64,000 bases of DNA. It comes from Anarhynchus alexandrinus (taxonomy: Eukaryota > Chordata > Aves > Charadriiformes > Charadriidae). Position 1 is the stretch's first letter. The number at the start of each line of letters is the position of its first letter. Of this stretch, positions 25,582 to 37,273 are shown one piece after another. The DNA is taken from NCBI GenBank assembly GCA_008711295.1, contig VUYV01000190.1, forward strand, positions 843,537 to 907,536. The letters are read 5' to 3'. The notes beneath the pieces were generated by a model. It made no database searches and was not told the DNA's origin. It saw nothing but the letters and a program-made list of their open reading frames with translations. The position numbers and the translations under genes were made by a program.

Positions 25582-28500
25582 GTAGTATATTCTTAGAAGT
25601 AGCTGCTATTACCCCAGAGAGTCCCTTCCTTCCCTCTGTGCATGTGGTTCCTCTCTCTCCTGTATAGTATTTGCTGGTCATTTATCTGCAGCACTGCCAA
25701 CCCTGGTGACTTGGTCAGTGGTCTCACCATGTTTTATAAAAGCCCCATCTTCTGTAATCATGGGATTATGTGACAATCGCAGCTCCTCTATCATCCTGTC
25801 ATCCCATTGAATATCTGATGGTGTAAACCAAAATGATTGACAGCTGTTATGGAAATAAGTGAATCCTAACATTCATTCAAAGGAAAAAAATGTGCAGGGG
25901 AGAAAAGGGTTTTTTCTTTATTTTGGAACTACCTCGTCCTGTAGAAACTACTAATCTGATTTCAGCTATGGAAAATTTGACTGTCTTGTTGGACCACAGA
26001 ATAAGGGTGGAAAACTCTGAACCTGGAGAGATACAGAGGGAAGAAAGTAATCAAGTGTTTTTCTTTCCAGTTTGTTTCAATTCTAAATGTACATTCAAGG
26101 AATGTGCCTGTCAGACTTTGTACTTCTCTCCTGAAGATGAGGTCCTCATGTGCTAACCCTACTAATCCTCTAGATGAGCCATTCTGCCCACAAGCAGCTC
26201 AGAGGGGTTCCTCTCAGGTGTCTTGACGGGTGCCTGGTAGAGACAGTAGCAAGCTCAGCAGTCTGATCTAGCACCAGGCTGAACTCAAAAACATGCAACA
26301 GGTCAGATAGTCCTCCTATCAGAAAAATCAGTGCTTAGTTTGCCTTTTAGGATCCTTCTCCTCTCCAAACCAGTAATCTCTGTATAAGATCCTATACACT
26401 CTAGAGACACCAGAACCATTTTTTCTGCATCACCTGGACGTACCCAAGGCCAACTCCTTCAGCAGCAGCCATATCCTGAAATAATGGCACTTATTAGCAT
26501 GCTCTCAGGGAGCCTGATACCCACATAGTGAGTGTATTAAGCACTGGAAGCTCCCTGGCTCAAGGAGAACTGCAGGTGGAACCATTTCTCTCAGACTCTA
26601 CATTCAAGCCTTTCCTCCCTCTAACCAGGGGCTCAGCCACTGACTGGGGAAACAAACAGTGCCGGGGCAACATCAAGGCCTCTACACATCCATACAAGTA
26701 CCAAAACCACATCACAGCCCCTGCTTTTCATACCTTTATACAAAGACAGCCATGGATGTACCTTGCAAAAAAGTGTGGTATGGTCACCACAGGCCGTGGT
26801 GTTTGCAGAGTTAACCCAGGGACTGGGTGGTACACGTGCTTGGAGGCTGGCAGCAGATGCTGTTAATGTTTTGGTTGTTTTTTCCACCTCCAGATGTCAC
26901 AGGATTTAAACACAGGCCTGTTGTAAAGCTTGCATTGTGACTCGGCAAGCAAACTGCAGAGCAAGACACATTTCCTTTCCCGCAGAAGTCCATGCAAGTC
27001 TGTCCCTAGAACTGGACCTTGGGTAAAGCCTGTGCAGGTAACTGTGGCACTTCTGCCCCTGCTTCTTTCCTGTCACATGGACACACACTTTCGGAAATGA
27101 ATATTTGATGAGGATTTTCTCATGGATCTTCCCATAATTCCGCTTTATCCTGCTTTATTGAAGTAAATAAGACCTCCCTACTCCATTTTGACAGAACTCA
27201 TGATCCAAACTCCAGATTTCTCTTGTAATGTCCCTATTCTTTCAACCACCTTCTAAATACATTTTCTCCTGCTTCAGGCTGATTACATTTGTGAGGAAAA
27301 TGTAGCCTAATTTCTTTGGAAAAAAAATATCTTGCAAGAAGCCTTTGGAATTGGAAACAGAGTATAAATCATTACTTTATTTGCATTGCTTTAGTTAGTA
27401 ACTTTAGCCTTTTCACGACTGACAAGGACACACTCTGCAATACACTCTTATCATGGTTACTTAACAACAGCTCAGTTCTGTACTGTTACATTTGACTTCT
27501 GCAGAAGCTGAGAAAGCAACTAGATGCTTTGGGGACTGTACATACTCGACCAGACTTTAAAAGCTTACCCTCCATTTGCAGATGCTGTATATTTTATTCC
27601 CCGAATCAGATTTGTCTGGTCCTTGGTGCGCTTTTACACCAAGTATATTCCCTATGGATAATGCTGTGACTCTCTTCACATCTCATATGTCATTTTTAAT
27701 GGAAAGTGTGCTGAAAGCAAAGCTATGCTCTTTCAGTTCACAGTAACCTGCTGTCACTCAGACTGTCTTAATGAGATTTGTGATTAGATGAACCCTTTTT
27801 ATGAACAGCATCTTTTTCCAGGTTGTCACAGTCCAAGGGGAAAAAAACACTGATAAAGAGATCTAATCCACTTGTAATTTGCTGAGAAATTATCCAGTTC
27901 TCCCTTTCAGTGAGACAGTAAATTTGCCAACTTTCTATTTTCCCATTATACTAGGTGTATAAGGAGCAGTGGAGCCATTCATGCAGCTGAGCATTTATTC
28001 CTGCAACACAGCAGCCCATGCTCGTTAGGGCCCCAGCCAACAGGGAGACCGTGAAGGGATTAAGAAGGGCATATTTGTTGTAATTTGTCAACTGGCATCT
28101 TGCCTACTTATGGGAGAATATTACTAAAAGCACATAAGTAAGAAACTGCACTCCTTTTGTATGATCATTAGGGAAGAATTGTAGAAAAACAAAGCGTTTA
28201 TTCTGTTTTCTTGCCTGTTGAAGGAGGTTTGTTGAAAGGAGCAGTCAATCCTAGGACTAGGTTTTCTTTTGCAGACTTCTCTTTATCTGCAAGAAGTCTC
28301 TCTAAAGAGCAGTCCCAGGACTGCTAGACTCTCCCTCATATTATCATATGGCATCCGAAGGTAGTCAAAATGGTATGTCTCGGGGACTGCCTCTGCAAAA
28401 TTTTTCAAAGACATCAATTTCTAATTTTGCCAAAAAGTTGTATTATGGATTTTACTAGAACCAGCTCCTTTCCCATCTCTTTTGCTCCAGTCTCAGTCAC

Positions 28501-30366
28501 GTGGGCTTTCCTTAAGTAGGCAGTCTGGTCACTTAAGTCCTCATACACTGTTTTTTGGTGAAACCAGGCTCGGGATGAGGGCTAGCAAATGTCCAATCCC
28601 TGGCCACTACCCCAAGTCAGGAAAGCTGGCAGCCTTCAAACAGATAATTAGATTATTGAAGGTGATGAGGTTCCACTGGATAAGATGTGACTTGCTACTA
28701 ATTAATAGGGTACAAATTAAATATGGTCTTATGAAATCCTTTTTTTTTTTTTTTAACAAGGTAAAAAGAGTAATGCAGCATTGGGGAGGAATCTGAACTT
28801 TTAGGTTGTACACTTTGGAGCAGAGCATTAGGCATCTGTGGTTTGAGGTAATGGGATGCTAAGGGAGATTTTCCAAAAATTTGCTACAACGTTAAGGTAA
28901 GTAAAGTTACCTTACAAACATTTAACCTCTGTACTTTAACCAGTACTTTTTTCCACATTAAAATCTCATTTTTGGAGGCATGGTAATGCAAGTGAAAATT
29001 ACAATGGACAAGCTCCACCAACTTTATTTGTGCAACTTTTCAGATTCACACTTTTAGACTAGCTATGACCTGGAACCCTGTGCCACCCAAGATTTTGTTG
29101 TTAGCTGCCAGAGTAAAAAAAAAACAGTCTGCAAGGTAGCTGTTGATAGCTAAGTCAAAATTCAGAGACAATGTCCTGAGAAAAGCCATGATCTCATTAT
29201 CAAAACATTTTTCATAGTCTATGTTTCCTCAGCTTAAGGTAAATGTACATCGTCAGATAAGTAATATAGCAATGAACAGAAAACCAATTAAAGGATCTCT
29301 CTTTTGAAGATGGATAAATACATACATACATACTCTGAAATTTTGTTTCATGTGCACAGATCTATAAAGAAGATGTGTTCAGACAGATAAGAGGATTTTG
29401 AAGCCAAACAGATGCGTTGGGGAAGAAAAACCTCTCTAAAGATGTTTTGCAATAGATTGAAATATATTCATATCATTTCATTAATATTCAAACCTTACAG
29501 AAGAAAAAAAGCCAAAGTCGTAGCACAAGAAAGAAGCTCGAGACCTCCTAATGCATCCCTTGCACCCATGACTAGCCTGGCTATCCCAGGTCATCCCTGA
29601 TAGCACTTTGCCTGAAAGATTTTAAGAAAAAGTGGGTGCTAGAAAGCCCACAACAGTTCAAATTCTATTCCAGGCCCTCCTTTTCTTTCAAAGTTTTACC
29701 TGGTACTCAATTTGCCCTCTCAAAATTTAAGCCCATTGCTTCCTGCTTTATTCAGCACAGAAATGGGGATTGGATTGTTCTTTTTTGTCTTTGCAGCAGA
29801 CATTAGTACATTTGCAGACTTTTGTGTCTATCTCCTTGCTCTACAAATCCAATTCTTTCAATCTTTCTTCATTGATCAGAGGTCTAGAAAACATGACCCT
29901 TCTTTTTGCCTTTCTTCTAGCTCTATCCACTTGGTTCCCACCCTTTTTAAAGTGCTGAGGCTTTATCAATATCAAGTAATGTAGAGGAAAGATTTGTCAG
30001 TAATGTTCTCACAACTGTAGATTACAAATAAAAAATGTCTCCGAGAATCTGGAGACATTATTGCACTTTTTTATTTACATTTTAAGATTAATGTAAAAAG
30101 TTAGAGTACAAGTTGGCCTCAATACTCTATAATGAAAAAAACATTTGGCAGAAAACAAACAAAAAAACCCAACAGATACTGAAATACAATGGCTGCTACA
30201 TTTGCTGTACAGGTAGATGTAAAGTCTACTGGAGTCAGTGACAGTTTTTGAATAGACTATACAATGAGGAATCATATTTTTTAAATTCATATGGACTCTA
30301 CAAAGTGATCCACACCTCCTTCCCAGGACACTCTCCCAGCTCCCAGGCTTTCAAAACCTGACAGAA
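25582..30366. other. Intergenic DNA downstream of CYTL1
   Basis: No gene, RNA or identifiable repeat other than the T15 run at 28.74 kb. Frames are short and without resemblance to known proteins. Confidence 0.6.
28740..28754 (+). repeat. Poly(T) run, T15
   Basis: Fifteen T in a row. On the minus strand this would be an A tail, but no retroposed body is recognisable beside it. Confidence 0.85.
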
Positions 30367-30371
30367 CTGAG

Positions 30372-30911
30372 TGTCCTGGTTTCAACTGGGATAGAGTTAA
30401 TTTTCTTCCTAGTAGCTGTTGTGTTTTGGATTTCTTATGAGAAGGATGTGAAGAATGTTGATGACATATTGTTTTAGTTGTTGCTAAGTAATTTTTATAT
30501 TAGTCAAGGATTTTTTCAGCTTGCCATAGAAGCTGAGAGGGAGCATAGACAGGACAAGCTGGCCAAAGGAATATTCCATACCACAGATGTCATGCTCAGT
30601 ATATAAACGGAGGTTGGCCAAGGGGCAGAGATCCATGATCACTGCTCGGGATGAGCTGGGCAACCAATCATCGGGTGGTGAGAGCGACTTGTCTTGTATA
30701 ACTTTATTTTGTATATTCTTTTACCATTAGAATTATTATTATTATTGTTATTTTCCTTTTCCATTACTGTTCTATTAAACTGTATTTATCTCAATCCACA
30801 AGTTTTTTTTCTTTCCCCTCCTTTTCTCTCTCTTCTCCCTACCCTACTGGGCAGTGGTTTTGAGCAAGCAGCAGTGTGGTCCTGGTTACCAGCTGCAGTT
30901 AAACCATGTCA
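30372..30911 (+). mobile_element. Solo LTR of an avian ERVL-type endogenous retrovirus, copy A
   Basis: Begins TGTCCTGGTTTCAACTGGG and ends TTAAACCATGTCA, 540 bp. It is flanked by a perfect 5-bp target duplication, CTGAG at 30367-30371 and 30912-30916. It has an LTR promoter layout: GTATATAAACGG near 30599, an ATT-rich run near 30733 and CTATTAAACTG near 30771 as poly(A) signal. From memory it matches the TguLTR5-like family of Neoaves. There is no internal retroviral region, so it is a recombined solo LTR. It is not coding. Confidence 0.88.
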
Positions 30912-30916
30912 CTGAG

Positions 30917-33900
30917 CCATGGCACAACTGAGGATGCAAGGTGACTTTTAGAACCCTACATTAAATGTCTTTGTGCCTTTCTCTGGCACTCTCTGACATG
31001 AAACAGTTCATGTCCTAACCACTTGCCTTCCTAACCTGGGTGGCTGCAACCAAGTTGCCTTTTGGCAATGGTCTCTGGTCCATGCTATCTCCCAGACTAC
31101 ATCCAGAACTTGTTTGGAAGAGTGGCATCTGCCCCAGGCCAAAACTATGCACAGAACTGTTATAACAATTTCCAAGTACAGCCAAGCATGTTTCAATACC
31201 TGGAAATTTTTCTGACACTGAGCAAATAAATAAAAGACTGATTTTGGAGCACAGAAGTTCAGTTGTTTTCCTGGGAGAAAAGCTGTGCTTTCCACATTGT
31301 TAACGCATTTCGTATCATTATTGAATTAAAATACAAACCCTGAAGTAGTCCAGGGAACAGACCCCAAACTGCTCAGTTTCCATATGACTTTCCCATAAGG
31401 TAAGTTCGGGGTAAATGAGTCAGAAAGGTGTTATTCCTATTGAGACAGAAAGGAAAGCAAGAATGTAATTTTTAGTAAACCAAGGTCAGACAGAAGCACT
31501 TCTAATGACCTAGGAAGGGAAAAAACATTATTTGGAGATCACAACTTTTTTTGTTTGTTTGTTTTCCACTGTTTAATACAGAGGAAGCTTTTTCTGCAGT
31601 TGCAGAATTTAAGCTATTTTTCTCCACTCTGAGTTCTCTGAGGTGCAGTAAGTGCTTGGCTGTTTCTGCCTTCTTATGACAGCTAGACAGCCAGGAGATG
31701 TGAGCTTGGAAAACACGCTGTTTATCAAAAATTTTTCCTTACTCAGGACACAGAGGCCAGGTCAAGGAAGCAAAGAAATACACTCATGCTGTTCTATAGC
31801 CTCGCTTCCCTATTCTAGTGAATAGGAACTGCCTCTGGGTTTATAAAGCCAGTCACTGCCCACACATCTGGGAATTATTTGCATTTTATGCCCCCAAGCC
31901 ATTCTGTTTGTCTTTTAATTGCTGTAAATTGCTTGCCTTAGTGTCCTCCTCTGAAATTTTAATAAAAAGCCATGATTTTAATTTTTTTTTTTCATTTTTT
32001 AAGACCTACAAACTCAGCTCTAGGCTAAAGCATATAATTAGTATCTTTTTTTCAGCCTTTACACATCACTGGGTTGTATAGCCTGGGCCTGGCCCATGAC
32101 CGACTCGGGCAGTTCAGAGATGTACAAAGCCACAGCCACTTCTAGCTGTACAACACACAGTTGCATTTATGTAGCACCTTTCTTCACTCAGCACTTTCAT
32201 CCCCTTTAAATACTACTGTCGCATTTTTATTAAGGATCTGAATGTGTAACACTGGAAAAGTCCTAGGAGCCGGTGGGCGGAGCTTTGCCAAGCCGTGTAT
32301 GGACACTAGGAGAAGACCTATGGCCAAATTCCTTGCAGCATGGTATACATATGCCATCTCTGAAATCCTCTGCATCAAAGGTAAAACATGTCATGAAGTG
32401 ACAGATGAAAAAGGAAGATTGACACAGCGTGACGGTCTACAGGAGGGGCAAGGCTGGGTGAACTTCCACCATGGCCACAAAGAGCAGGCAGAAGTTCAGA
32501 GCCACGTCTTCCCCCCGCTCCCACCCCCAACTCACTGCTCAGCACTCGTGAGAGTGAACGGGCTTATCCAGTCACTTAAGATAAACCTGACAAAAGCCTT
32601 GTCTTTTTGCCATGATCTTCAGAGCCAAAAGTTTTTAACTAAAGATTACTCAGTCACTTTGACTGAACAGAGGGCAGAGGATGAGGATGGGAAGGAAAAA
32701 GAGCCAGTCAAGAGCATCCTGCACCTTTGTTTAAAGAAAGATGGTCCAGCTTCTGCAAAAGTGTTTTCCTCAATCAACTGCAAATGCAACAGACTTGCTT
32801 CATTCTCCTGTAATGGCATTCTATCACTTATGTCCTCACAAAACAGTCTTATTCAGAAGAGAAATTATGCAAATAAAATCATTTCTAATCATCACTGTCT
32901 TCAAAGGAGGACAACAAAGAGTTGCTCTCAAGAAAATCTATTGATAAGGGTAATTACGCTATTAGGCTTCCTCAGTCGTCTCTTCATACATACAGTAATT
33001 ACTTTCAACTTAGAATCTTTCATCAGCATAGCATAAAAATCTGGATAAAGATGTAGACAGGTGAAGAAAAGATCATGAAGTGCTTTATGTACATTAATTA
33101 CACCTCATAATACCTCTGACAACTCAGAAAGAGATTATTAAATTTAGGCATTGATGTCTCTAAATCAGACTGCTTATTTAGTTATTTAAATGCAGTTTTG
33201 AGGATCTATGTATGAACACTGTGGCATAAACAGCTTGCCTAGGATCAGAAGCAAATTGATGACAGTGCCAAAAATAAAGCATACATATTTTGAGCCTCCT
33301 CCTCCAGCACTCTGAGCACTGTCTTTAGCCACATGTCCTCACGTAGTCTAGGAGTGGCTCTTGTATTTACTGACAACCAGGATTTTGCACAGCAATCAAA
33401 TAGATTACTATTTCATTGTGTCTGGCAAGCTTTTGACCAAAGCTAGATTTGTAGTCCAAGTTTGAAATGGATTCTTATTACATATGAACTAGTTTGAAGA
33501 ACTATTTCCTCCCTGTTAAAGCTCTTGTCAAGCCAATGAAAGGCCAGTCTATTCTCTGTAACATGTATCTCCCAGTAGCTTATACAGGACACATGATGTT
33601 GAAAACCAAAGACCTCATGGCCACAGCAAAATGTACTTTACAAATTGCTTTTTGGAAAAAACATCATCCAAAATTCAGTACCAAACAATAACTTCAGAAC
33701 AGTCATAGATTCCTACAAAATGTTGAAATCCTGCAGAATATTAACAAACTATTTGACCTGGATCCCTAAAAATGCAGTGATTTGTTATCAATTTCTTCAA
33801 AAGCCAGTTCTGCAGCCACCACCACTGAGACAGTATGATGCGTCTCCATGCCCTTTGCATTTTACAGTCAGACACCAAGCTAGAGCATATGATAGGGCCC

Positions 33901-35889
33901 CATGCCTCTTCTCTCTTTTACCTGAAATGAGATTTCTTACAATAACACCACTGAACAGCTGGTGAAAGTCAAGAGGCCTGTCAGGATCAGAGTCCGCAAT
34001 TCCAATTAAAAATTAAGGGAAAGGAATCAACATTTTTAATAAGTGTTAAGTGTAGTGTTACAAACACTAGTACTTTAAGTGGGATTCCTACTGACTGTCA
34101 GGATATGTTATCAAGAGTCTAAGGTACAGATCAGATCAAATAATTGATGCCAGTAAATGGGAAGCTCTAGCAGGCAGTGATATTTCTTTATGCAACTATG
34201 CAGAATAGTCAATACCAGGATCTTACACAAGTATGCAGAGTAATTAATGGCCTGCTCTGCAATAGTGCAATTGCTGTAAGACTGGATGCATTGTGGGATG
34301 GATTCACTGGGGATCCCTCATAAAGAAACATATGAAAAGAAAAACAAATCAAAAACCTAATGAACTATCCACATGTCAGATATGCTGAAAGCTTAGCCAA
34401 AGCTTACGTGCAGGCTCCATACCTAGTCATGTGCTGTAAAATAACTTTATGCCATGCAGTTTACATTGCTTGTTCTTACCGGGTATTCAAGGTGCTTTGG
34501 TTCTGCTACCATCTGTTGTAAAACCTGTCTGATGTGAGCAGTGACAGTATTTCTCTAATCCCCCCAAAGCAGACGTTCAATTCCACCTTTTTTGCACTGT
34601 GTCAGAATGCAGAAATTTTCTTAAACCATCAACTGCATTCATTTGGGCCAAAGTGCAAAGGCCCTTTCTCATAGGTAGGGATCAGACTCGGTGCTGCAAC
34701 TTGCCAGCTCTCTGACTCCAGTGATCACAGATACCTGGCTACAGATCTATTGCTCCACCACGGAGCAGCTGAACAGCCCCAGCGTGATGCTGTGGTGGGG
34801 ACCATGCCATCTCACTGGGCTCTGCAATCAAAAGGAGACCCCCAGGAGGAGACACACCCACAAACACCCTACACCTTCCCCATCATGCACACTCTCACAC
34901 CATGCTAAAACTTATACAAGGAGTCTACATGGGTCATAGATTTAAAAAAAAAATAGGTAGCCTTTTATTTTTGCTGTTCGAAGCAAGTTGATCTGTTAAG
35001 CTATAAGTAACGATTGTTCACTGCTTCAGTCTGAAAAACAGACGCTGTGTCTCAGCATCTGAGTCATTGAGCTAGACCCAAAAATACCCAGCAGAAACAC
35101 AGCTATCAACTTTTCAAACTGGCTGAGTACTACGTAAGTTTTAACAGCACATTTACAGTGAAAACAGTGAAGTTGGCAACAATAACTCACACCTTTTGTC
35201 TTAGTTTTTGTGTAAACTTAGGCTCCCCCTTAAGAGACTGCGTGCTGGTTGGTTCAAACAGGCTTCACAATCAAGCTTTTGGCATTTCACCATTTTTGCT
35301 TTTCATCTGTCCACAAATTTATGACTTCTACTCACCAAGTCAGATTGCAAAGTCAGAAAGCTGCTGTGTGGACTATTTTTCTCTTCTCCACTCCACTTAG
35401 CTTCATTGATTTTGAAATCTGCCTCTCTACAGCTGACTCAGGGTTTATTATTAACAATAGCCAGACACATTTTGAGGCTACTTGATGCTGAAGATAGTTT
35501 TGGATAAATTGGAGGAAGATTGCTCTAATACAAGAAGGCAAGAGGATCAGCTTTGTCTCTATAAGTCTGGAGTATGAAAAGTTTATTGCCAGCGTTAATT
35601 TATCTTTGCTGGAAGAAGTATGAACTCTAACAGATAAATTTGTCCCAAACATGCAGAAAAGAGCACACCTCATAAAAACTGTGTTCATTTATCCTTTCAG
35701 GCAATTCCCATAAATCAAACCCCCAGAATGCAATTTATAAATATCCTATTATATTATGGAAGTTGCAGATAGTAAATCTATTCCCCTTGAAATTACATTC
35801 CCAGCGCTCCATGCTTTTCAAAGAGGATATCTTTGCCAATGCTAAAGAAAGAGCACCGAGAGGCCTATATATGTGACCAAGATGCTGCT
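30917..35889. other. Intergenic DNA with one unusually long open frame
   Basis: A 264-codon frame runs from 32242 to 33036 on the plus strand (see findings). Just before it, TTGCATTTATGTAGCACCTTT at 32160-32180 resembles the TTTATATAGCGCCTTTCA tail of old amniote SINEs. Nothing else is recognised. Confidence 0.5.
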
Positions 35890-37273
35890 GACAAGACTTA
35901 AATATAAAAAAAAGCTCACATGAGGTGGAATCGTGGTCAGAAGACCCAGGAGAAATATAGAGACACTGTCTAGGCATGCTGGGACAGGGTTAGGCAAGCC
36001 AAAGCCCCCCTGGAGTTGAATCTGGCAAGGGGCTATAATGGCTCCTACAGGTATATATACCTGCACTCCACAGTGGCATGGACCCACTGCTGAAAGGGGA
36101 GGGGAAGCTGGTGATGAAGGATGTAGCAAAGGTACTCAGTGTCTTTTTCATCTCTGTCTTTACTTATAAGATCAGCCTTCAGAAATACCAGGCCCCAGAC
36201 ACCAGTAGGAAAGTCTGGAGCAAAGGAAACACCCTGGGTGGACAAGGATCATATAAAGAACATTTAAACAATCTGGGCATACACAAGACCATGGGGCCTG
36301 ACAGGTTTCGCTCATGAGTGCTGAGGGTTGATGCCACTGTGAGGCCACTCTCAATTGGTGAGAACTCATGGTGATTGTGGGAGGTACTCAAGGACTGGAA
36401 GAAAGCAAAGGTCACTCCTGTCTTCGAGTTGGGTAAGAAGGATTTGGGGAATTGGAGGCTGGTCAACCTCACCTCCATCCCTGAGCAAGTCCTCCTGAAA
36501 ACCATTTCCAGACATATGAAGGACAAGAAGGTGATTGGGCGTGATCAGTATGGACTTATGAAGGGGATAATCATACTTAACCAACCTGTTATACTTCTAC
36601 AACCAGACCATGAGAATGGTGGATGAGTGCAGAGCAATGGATGTAGTTTATCTCAACTTCAGAAAGGCTTTCAACACTGTTTCCCATAATACCATCAAAA
36701 CCAAACTGAATTACAAACTAGAGAAGTGAACAGTGAGGCGGATCAAAAACTGGGTGAAGTGCCAGGCTCAAAAGATTGTGATCAGTAGCGTGAAGTCCAG
36801 TTGGAGACCAGTCACTAGTGATGTACCTCAAAGGCTGATACCAGGGCCAACAGTTTTGGCCTATTGCACAAGTCCTGCACCTGAAGAGGAGTAACCCCAG
36901 TAACACAGTGGAGGCCAAGAGGCTGGAAAGAAGCTTTGCAGAAAAGGACCTGGAGATCCTGGTGGACACCAAATTAAACATGAACCAACAATGTGCCTTT
37001 GTGGCAAAACGGTAATCGTGGGCTACATTAGGAAGACAGTTGCCAGCAGGTTAATGGAAGTGATCCTTCCCCTCTGCTTCCCCCACTCACTCTTAGTATG
37101 AGGGTGGTCAGACACTGGAACAGGTTGCCCAGAGAGACTGAGGAGTCTCCATCTTTATAGATATTTGAAGTGCAACTGGACAAGGTCCTGAGCAAGCTGC
37201 TCTAGCTGATTCTGCTCTGAGCATGTGGGGGGGACTAGACTTTCTCCAAATCTGAACCTTTCTGTGAGTCTTC
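35890..37273 (+). pseudogene. Decayed CR1 LINE with reverse-transcriptase relic
   Basis: Broken frames read as CR1 ORF2: DPLLKGEGKLVMKDVAKVL near 36080, then DWKKAKVTPVF, KVIGRDQYGL, and YLNFRKAFNTVSH where the catalytic Asp of motif A is Asn (codon 36673-36675). The tryptophan codon expected at 36727 is a TGA. After GPTVL (about 36860) the sequence jumps past the YADD region to KVLHLKRSNP, and a second deletion near 37055-37095 leads to HWNRLPRE and the 3' end. The element is long dead. Its left edge is approximate. Confidence 0.85.
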
